From Flavobacterium sp. HBTb2-11-1 (GTDB lineage Bacteria; Bacteroidota; Bacteroidia; Flavobacteriales; Flavobacteriaceae): a DNA stretch of 64,000 nt. Within the stretch, counting starts at the first letter, position 1; every line of letters begins with the position of its first letter. Positions 59,106 through 64,000 of this stretch are shown one piece after another. A program made the translations under genes and the position numbers. Below the pieces are notes generated by a model. The model was not told where the DNA came from and ran no database searches. It saw only the letters and a list, made by a program, of their open reading frames with translations. The stretch covers positions 1 to 64,000 of the forward strand of contig NZ_WUMO01000004.1 in assembly GCF_009826975.1 (NCBI RefSeq). The letters run 5' to 3'.

Positions 59106-59672
59106 TTAATAAATTCGTTTTCTGATTCGGCTTAAAGCTTGTGGAGTAATGCCAATGTAAGAGGCAAGATATTTTTGCGGAATTTTTTGTATTAAATGCG
59201 GTTGCTCTGTGAATAAATTAAGATATCGCTGCTCAGCAGAATCGTTTAGCAAAGACAGTTCTCTCTTTGATTTTTTAATAAATAATCCTTCGCTTGCTAG
59301 TCTGCCGATGGTATTGCCAATTTTAGTTTTGGCATAAATGTCTTGAAGATCATTATATGAAATGCGCCAAAGTATGGTGTCAGAAAGAGCTTCGATCGTG
59401 TAGTTTACTGGTAATCTGGTAATAAAAGAATCATAGCCACTTGTAAATTCGCCATCAAATACAAAAGTAAAGGTTAGGTCTTTATTCTCAGAAGGAACAT
59501 AATACCTAAGGATTCCCTTTTCTATAAACGAAAGATAATTTTCTACGGAACCAATCTGAAGTATTGCTGTTTTCTTTGAAAATTCCTGACGAATGAGTCT
59601 TGACGAAAAGGCGTTCCAGTCTTCATCAGAAAGTTTAGCCATTAGTTCGAAATTATCCCTTATTTGCTGCAT
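59106..59672 (-). CDS. Crp/Fnr family transcriptional regulator
   Basis: 188 residues: cyclic-nucleotide-binding-like domain (1-130; ENYLSFIEKGILRYYVPSE, FTSGYDSFITRLPVNYTIEALSDTILW) and a C-terminal helix-turn-helix (QKYLASYIGITPQALSRIRKR). No cysteines for an Fe-S cluster and the cNMP arginine is not evident, so the ligand is unknown. Upstream of DoxX in the same direction; it probably regulates it. Confidence 0.87.
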   Translation of the reverse strand: MQQIRDNFELMAKLSDEDWNAFSSRLIRQEFSKKTAILQIGSVENYLSFIEKGILRYYVPSENKDLTFTFVFDGEFTSGYDSFITRLPVNYTIEALSDTILWRISYNDLQDIYAKTKIGNTIGRLASEGLFIKKSKRELSLLNDSAEQRYLNLFTEQPHLIQKIPQKYLASYIGITPQALSRIRKRIY

Positions 59673-59755
59673 AGATTTTTAGAATTACATATTAAAAGTA
59701 ACAAAAAACTTAAAGAGAGACGATAATTTGTTCAACCCATCAATTTATAATTTCC

Positions 59756-59763
59756 TATTTTTG
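59756..59763 (+). promoter_or_regulatory. -7 box for the AEC transporter gene
   Basis: TATTTTTG, 16 bases before the ATG; TTG at 59728 lies 25 bases upstream. Confidence 0.4.
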
Positions 59764-59778
59764 TCTTGAAGCCATGAT

Positions 59779-60690
59779 ATGAACAACTTTATACTAATAT
59801 TTCTCTTTCTTTCGCTGGGTTTAGTTTTACAGCACGTAAAACAGTTTCCTACTCATATTTATAAGACGTTAAATAAAATTGTTATTTATTTCTGCCTTCC
59901 TGCGATTACTTTATACCATATTCCGAAAATAAAGTGGAGCAGCGAATTGCTGTTTCCGATAGGAGCGGGGTGGATTACGTATATTCTGGCTTTTATTTTT
60001 TTCCATTTTTTAGGGAGAAGAAATGGCTGGTCCAATAAATTGATTGGATGTTTGATTTTAACGGCAGGTTTGAGCAATAGTTCTTTTTTGGGTTATCCGA
60101 TTATTGAAGCTTTGTTTGGAAAGAAAGGTTTAGAAACAGCTGTATTGGTTGATCAGCCGGGAACTTTTGTTGTGGTTTCGACACTTGGGGTTTTTACCGC
60201 AGCTTTTTATTCTAAAGGAAGTCCGAATGCATTAGGGATTTTCAAAAAAATCATCACGTTTCCTCCATTTCTGATGTTTGTTTTGGCGTGTCTGATGAAT
60301 GTTTTCGATTATAATTTAAATGAAAACTTTCAATCTGTATTATTAAAAATAGGAAGTTTGGTAACACCTTTGGCTTTGCTTTCTGTTGGTTTGCAATTGA
60401 CTTTTGACCGAAAAAGCCAGCATTGGAAGTTTTTACGTTTGGGGCTTTTCTTTAAACTGCTTTTGATTCCTTTTGTAATTTTTGTGCTCTATGTTTTCAT
60501 TTTTAAACAGCATTCTGAAGTTATAAAAATTACGATCATGGAAACCGCCATGGCGCCAATGATAACGGGAGCAATCTTAGCTTCAACATACGGATTAAAG
60601 CCAAAATTAAGCAGTATGATGATCGGTTTCGGAATTCCAATTTCCTTTATTACACTTGCTTTTTGGTATTTTGTTTTGAGCTTTATTTAG
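59779..60690 (+). CDS. AEC (auxin efflux carrier) family transporter
   Basis: 303 residues with ten hydrophobic helices in the AEC inverted-repeat plan (N-terminal FILIFLFLSLGLVLQHV, central NKLIGCLILTAGLSNSSFLGYPII with the NSxFxGYP motif, C-terminal MIGFGIPISFITLAFWYFVL). Members carry malate, malonate or auxin-like anions; the substrate is not predictable. Confidence 0.85.
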   Translation: MNNFILIFLFLSLGLVLQHVKQFPTHIYKTLNKIVIYFCLPAITLYHIPKIKWSSELLFPIGAGWITYILAFIFFHFLGRRNGWSNKLIGCLILTAGLSNSSFLGYPIIEALFGKKGLETAVLVDQPGTFVVVSTLGVFTAAFYSKGSPNALGIFKKIITFPPFLMFVLACLMNVFDYNLNENFQSVLLKIGSLVTPLALLSVGLQLTFDRKSQHWKFLRLGLFFKLLLIPFVIFVLYVFIFKQHSEVIKITIMETAMAPMITGAILASTYGLKPKLSSMMIGFGIPISFITLAFWYFVLSFI

Positions 60691-60802
60691 GAGTAAAATA
60701 CTAATTATATCGACAAAGTAGAATTTTAACTTTTTTTAAGAAAATCAATGTTTTCTATATGCTTTTTTTGGTTAATTTTAGATGAACTAAAAAAATGAAA
60801 TT

Positions 60803-61441
60803 ATGTCAACATTAAGATTAGGCGATATAGCTCCAGACTTTCACGCAGAAACCACGCAAGGACCAATTAATTTTCACGAATGGCTAGGAGATTCGTGGGG
60901 TGTTTTATTTTCGCATCCAGCAGATTTTACGCCAGTTTGCACAACTGAATTGGGAACAGTGGCGAACTATGTGCCAGAATTCAAAAAAAGAAATACTAAA
61001 GTTATAGCTCTGAGTGTAGACGGTTTAGATTCGCACAAAGAGTGGATTAAAGATATCAACGAAACTCAAAATACAGAAGTAAATTTCCCAATCATTGCAG
61101 ATGAGGATAAGAAAGTAGCAAATCTATATGATATGCTTCATCCAAATGCAAGTGATAAATTTACAGTTCGTTCGGTTTTTGTTATCGGACCAGATAAAAA
61201 AATCAAATTAACGCTGACTTATCCAGCTTCAACAGGAAGAAATTTTGACGAATTGCTTCGTGTAATTGACAGTTTACAATTGACAGCAAACTACAGCGTT
61301 GCAACGCCAGCCAACTGGAAAGATGGAGAAGATGTGGTAATCGCGCCTGCAATTCCAGACAGCGACATTCCTGCTAAATTCCCAAAAGGACATACACCGA
61401 TAAAACCTTATTTGCGTTTGACTCCGCAACCGAATAAGTAA
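60803..61441 (+). CDS. 1-Cys peroxiredoxin (Prx6 type)
   Basis: Reduces peroxides. 212 residues; peroxidatic C46 in SHPADFTPVCTTELG, the Prx6 signature, with R near 133 (VRSVFVIGPDKKIKLTL) and the long Prx6 C-terminal arm (DGEDVVIAPAI to the end). C46 is the only cysteine, so it is a true 1-Cys enzyme that needs an external thiol. Alone; terminator at 61482. Confidence 0.94.
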   Translation: MSTLRLGDIAPDFHAETTQGPINFHEWLGDSWGVLFSHPADFTPVCTTELGTVANYVPEFKKRNTKVIALSVDGLDSHKEWIKDINETQNTEVNFPIIADEDKKVANLYDMLHPNASDKFTVRSVFVIGPDKKIKLTLTYPASTGRNFDELLRVIDSLQLTANYSVATPANWKDGEDVVIAPAIPDSDIPAKFPKGHTPIKPYLRLTPQPNK

Positions 61442-61442
61442 T

Positions 61443-61481
61443 TTTGAGGTCCAAAGGTTCAAAGGAGCAGAGAGCCAAAGC
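61443..61481. repeat. family B copy after the peroxiredoxin gene
   Basis: GGTCCAAAGGTTCAAAGGAGCAGAGAGCCAAAG; inverse of the words at 61540-61573, with a terminator between. Confidence 0.6.
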
Positions 61482-61527
61482 TTGAAGGCTGGTATTTTTC
61501 TATTTGGAAAAATCCCAGCCTTTTTAT
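61482..61527 (+). terminator. terminator between peroxiredoxin and antiporter genes
   Basis: AAGGCTGG-ATTTTTC and GAAAAAT-CCAGCCTT pair over about 15 bp with one mismatch, followed by T-rich sequence; arms near 61485-61500 and 61506-61523. May serve both converging genes. Confidence 0.75.
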
Positions 61528-61530
61528 TTT

Positions 61531-61573
61531 CTACGAGATCTTTGAACCTTTGTCCCTTTGAACCTTTGCACCT
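61531..61573. repeat. family B copy forming the C-terminal codons of the antiporter
   Basis: Minus strand GCAAAGGTTCAAAGGGACAAAGGTTCAAAG encodes AKVQRDKGSK just before the stop. Confidence 0.6.
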
Positions 61574-63807
61574 TCAAAAGCCAACAACGCATTCATTCTT
61601 TTTTTATCTCCTACAACCCAGAGGATATCGTTTTTTTCTAAGATCAAACTAGATTCTGGATTTAGGATGCGGTTTCCGTTTCGCTCAATTCCTACGACCA
61701 TTCCGTCTGTTTTGGCTCTGAATTGGCCGATGCTTTTTTGAATAAATTCGTCTTGAGAAACTTCAAGCTGACGTAAAACAATATCGGTTTCTTCTATTTT
61801 TGTAGGCGGTTCTGTTTCGTTTTGGGTTAGGAATTTTGTGAACTCGGCAATTTGGGCATCAGTTCCAATTACACATATTTCATCGCCTGGGAATAGGCGC
61901 TCCGTTTTCGTCGGAATCGGAATGGTGACTTCTCCTCTTTTAATGTAGGCAATGTTGATTCCTAACTGTTCACGAATTTTGAGTTCCTGCAAAGTCTGAC
62001 CCACTAAATTTGATTCTTTTTTAATTTCGAAGAAAGACATGTGTCCGTCCCACGGCATTAAATTGGCGTATCTTCTGTCAATTTTTTTGTTTTCGCGATC
62101 GTTAAGATTCTTTAAAAAGTGACTTTCAATTCTATGGTATTGCTCATTTAGCTTTTTAGGGAAAATTTGATACGCTCCGATTGCAATAATCAACGCTACA
62201 AAAGCTACTAAAGGAGAGAAGAAGATATTCAATAAAAAACCAACAAAGAATAATCCAAGACTCATTCTTATCAAGATAAGCATTAAAAGTGCGCCACGAT
62301 ATTTGCGTTCTTCCCATAGCGCTTCGACTTCATCTACTTTTACACGGCGAAGAGAAAGCGCCCATAAAAATGGTGCAATTATGACTAGAGTCAATAAAGC
62401 GGCCAAAGTATTTCCGAATCTGGTATCAGCAACCAAAGGCGCTACAAATTTGGAAGACAATAATATAATGGCCGTAATAATAATGGTATGAAGAATAATT
62501 TGCGTAATCGAAGAGCGAAGTACAATCTGCCAAGTGCTGACAGACTTAATGGCTTGCGCATTCACACTATAACGGTTAATGTTTTTAACCCATCTTTTTG
62601 GCATTTTTGCTTCTAAAAATAAAGCAAATCCTTCTGAATATTTAATTAAAAATGGAGTTGTAAATGTGGTAATGGCAGATACTGCCACAATGATTGGGTA
62701 TAAGAAATCGCTTGTAACTTTTAAGGACATTCCGAGAGTAGCAATAATAAAGGAAAACTCCCCAATTTGCGCCAAACTCATTCCGGTTTGAACTGATTGT
62801 TTTAACGGCTGGCCAGAAATTAATGCCCCAATAGAAGAACTAAATGCTTTTCCGAATATGGTCAATAAAGTAATTATGGCAACAGGAAGAGCATAATTTA
62901 TCAATGTCACAGGGTTAATTAACATCCCGACAGATACAAAGAAAACAGCACCAAAAAAATCTTTTACGGGTTGAATTAAATGTTCAATTTTTTCTGCCAT
63001 CGTAGTTTCAGCAATAATAGATCCCATAATAAAAGCGCCTAAAGCTGGAGAAAAACCAACATTTGAAGCAAAAATTACCATCATTAAACATAATGCTAAT
63101 GAGATAATCAACAGCATTTCGTCTGTTAAAAGGTGTTTGGCTTTTTTGAAAATAGTTGGAATAATAAAAATTCCTCCCAAAAACCAAATGATTAAAAAGA
63201 AAATAAGTTTTAAAACAGATTGCAGTAATGCTGTTCCAGAAACCTGATCGCTCACGGCAATAGTTGATAGCAAAACCAGCATCAGAATGGCCACAATATC
63301 TTCAACGATTAAAGCTCCGAAAACAATTCCAACGAACTTTTTTCCTTTCACGCCTAATTCATCAAAAGCTCTAATGATAATGGTTGTAGAGGAAATAGAA
63401 AGTGTAGCTCCCAAGAAAATACTGTCCATTTTTCCCCAGCCCATCCATTGTCCGACTGCATAACCAATTACGGTCATAAACAAGATCTGGGTTATGGCGG
63501 TGACAGACGAAGTCCCTCCAACCTTCATTAGTTTTTTAAAGCTGAATTCGAGTCCTAAACTAAAAAGTAAAAATATAACCCCAATTTCTGCCCAGACTTC
63601 GACACTTTTCATATCGGTTATAGAGGGGAAGAAATCAAAATGGTTTCCGGCTAAAAATCCTGCAATCAGGTAACCTAGAACCAAAGGCTGTTTCATTTTT
63701 CTAAATAATAGAACAGCGATTCCGGCGGTCATCAGGATTAATCCTAAATCACTAATTAAAGGTTGTAAGTGGTGTGAAGTTTCCGCAGCGGCATTTAATG
63801 CAATCAT
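61531..63807 (-). CDS. CPA2 cation:proton antiporter with TrkA-C domain (KefB/YbaL-like)
   Basis: 758 residues. About 12-13 membrane helices in the Na+/H+ exchanger fold (LILMTAGIAVLLFRKMK onward; acidic residues in the ion site include the ED of ALIVEDIVAIL), then a C-terminal cytosolic part with TrkA-C-type folds (GQTLQELKIREQLGINIAYIKRGE, LFPGDEICVIGTD; later GMVVGIERNG, LEKNDILWVVGD). Probably K+ or Na+ export with regulation by a ligand. The C-terminus (GAKVQRDKGSKIS) is encoded by a dispersed repeat. Confidence 0.88.
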   Translation of the reverse strand: MIALNAAAETSHHLQPLISDLGLILMTAGIAVLLFRKMKQPLVLGYLIAGFLAGNHFDFFPSITDMKSVEVWAEIGVIFLLFSLGLEFSFKKLMKVGGTSSVTAITQILFMTVIGYAVGQWMGWGKMDSIFLGATLSISSTTIIIRAFDELGVKGKKFVGIVFGALIVEDIVAILMLVLLSTIAVSDQVSGTALLQSVLKLIFFLIIWFLGGIFIIPTIFKKAKHLLTDEMLLIISLALCLMMVIFASNVGFSPALGAFIMGSIIAETTMAEKIEHLIQPVKDFFGAVFFVSVGMLINPVTLINYALPVAIITLLTIFGKAFSSSIGALISGQPLKQSVQTGMSLAQIGEFSFIIATLGMSLKVTSDFLYPIIVAVSAITTFTTPFLIKYSEGFALFLEAKMPKRWVKNINRYSVNAQAIKSVSTWQIVLRSSITQIILHTIIITAIILLSSKFVAPLVADTRFGNTLAALLTLVIIAPFLWALSLRRVKVDEVEALWEERKYRGALLMLILIRMSLGLFFVGFLLNIFFSPLVAFVALIIAIGAYQIFPKKLNEQYHRIESHFLKNLNDRENKKIDRRYANLMPWDGHMSFFEIKKESNLVGQTLQELKIREQLGINIAYIKRGEVTIPIPTKTERLFPGDEICVIGTDAQIAEFTKFLTQNETEPPTKIEETDIVLRQLEVSQDEFIQKSIGQFRAKTDGMVVGIERNGNRILNPESSLILEKNDILWVVGDKKRMNALLAFEGAKVQRDKGSKIS

Positions 63808-63916
63808 ATAAAAACGTGGTATTTTTTTAGCGGCTGATCCAGCTTTTTATTTCAAATGAAATTCATGAACTCCAATTAGATAATGGAGTGTAATCTGGAT
63901 TTGCCTCTGGATTTAA

Positions 63917-63953
63917 TAAAAAAAAAGCTATCTCGATAAAGATAGCTTTTTTT
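63917..63953. terminator. strong hairpin at the right edge
   Basis: AAAAGCTATC (63922-63931) pairs with GATAGCTTTT (63940-63949) around CTCGATAA-type loop with A and T runs on both sides; probably ends a leftward gene that starts outside the window. Confidence 0.75.
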
Positions 63954-64000
63954 GGTAAAATATTTGGTGTTTTTCTTAAATTCCTGTGTAATTACTAGGA

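Noticed and set aside
1..64000. CRISPR array, prophage, insertion sequence or defence system
   Set aside because: No regular direct repeats with unique spacers, no transposase, integrase, Cas or restriction-type proteins were seen.

Overview
The window is a low-GC, AT-rich chromosome segment from a Bacteroidota bacterium, almost certainly a Flavobacterium close to the F. johnsoniae type. Reasons: Bacteroidota -7 promoter boxes (TAnnTTTG) stand in front of many genes and Shine-Dalgarno sequences are absent; proteins have SusC-like plug domains, an ECF sigma factor, DUF2007, LytTR and TonB-domain proteins; PafA is the flavobacterial type; and the intergenic spaces are filled with families of degenerate inverted repeats of the kind seen in this genus. 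I see no phage, transposase, integrase, CRISPR array or restriction system. Most of the window is core chromosome.

Layout. 1-369: the 3' end of a 5S rRNA (so an rRNA operon lies to the left), its terminator and a candidate structured RNA. 370-7 kb: alkaline phosphatase PafA, alanine dehydrogenase with a divergent Lrp regulator, a long-form GAPDH and a DegP/HtrA protease. 7-10.7 kb: dapF, an acetyltransferase, mltG and a lysozyme-like protein (cell wall). 10.8-15.5 kb: a leftward series udk, divIC, methylmalonyl-CoA mutase small and large subunits. 15.8-21.1 kb: a leftward series headed by dnaA (phosphotyrosine phosphatase, RsmI-like methylase, TonB-domain protein, aminotransferase, dienoyl-CoA-reductase-like SDR). 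21-28.6 kb: thioesterase, YigZ, HAD, ribD, acetyltransferase, prmC, MacB-like permease, hisS. 28.9-33.5 kb: tRNA-Trp, grpE-dnaJ, an ABC-2 exporter. 33.7-37.4 kb: an NtrC-like protein without DNA-binding domain, a one-domain helicase-like protein, DUF2007, HAD and GNAT proteins. 37.4-46.9 kb: mtaB, unknown proteins, an SDR, a scramblase-like protein, then an ECF-sigma / plug-domain membrane protein / plug-VWA protein operon. 47-51.8 kb: PPK2 and a LytS/LytT two-component pair facing outer-membrane proteins. 51.9-64 kb: MATE exporter, LTA-synthase-like sulfatase, MeaB, a YwnA/YwnB-like Rrf2-reductase pair, DoxX-Crp pair, AEC transporter, 1-Cys peroxiredoxin, and a CPA2 antiporter with TrkA-C domains.

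How genes work together. The two mutase subunits and the MeaB chaperone 43 kb away make a methylmalonyl/succinyl-CoA module. DapF, MltG, DivIC and the lysozyme-like protein serve wall synthesis and division. GrpE-DnaJ, DegP and MtaB/HisS/PrmC serve protein quality control and translation. The ECF sigma operon is the most original regulatory unit: three adjacent genes, two of which carry TonB-receptor-type plug motifs without any barrel.

The strongest unexplained signals are (i) about a dozen families of intergenic inverted or word-repeat elements, some of which form the last or first codons of real genes (C-termini of MeaB and of the antiporter, N-terminus of the mutase large subunit); (ii) two long-hairpin RNA-like elements at 98-285 and 14728-14815; (iii) the sigma/plug/VWA operon; (iv) reduced versions of known families (NtrC without HTH, DEAD-box protein with one RecA domain, DnaJ with half a zinc finger).
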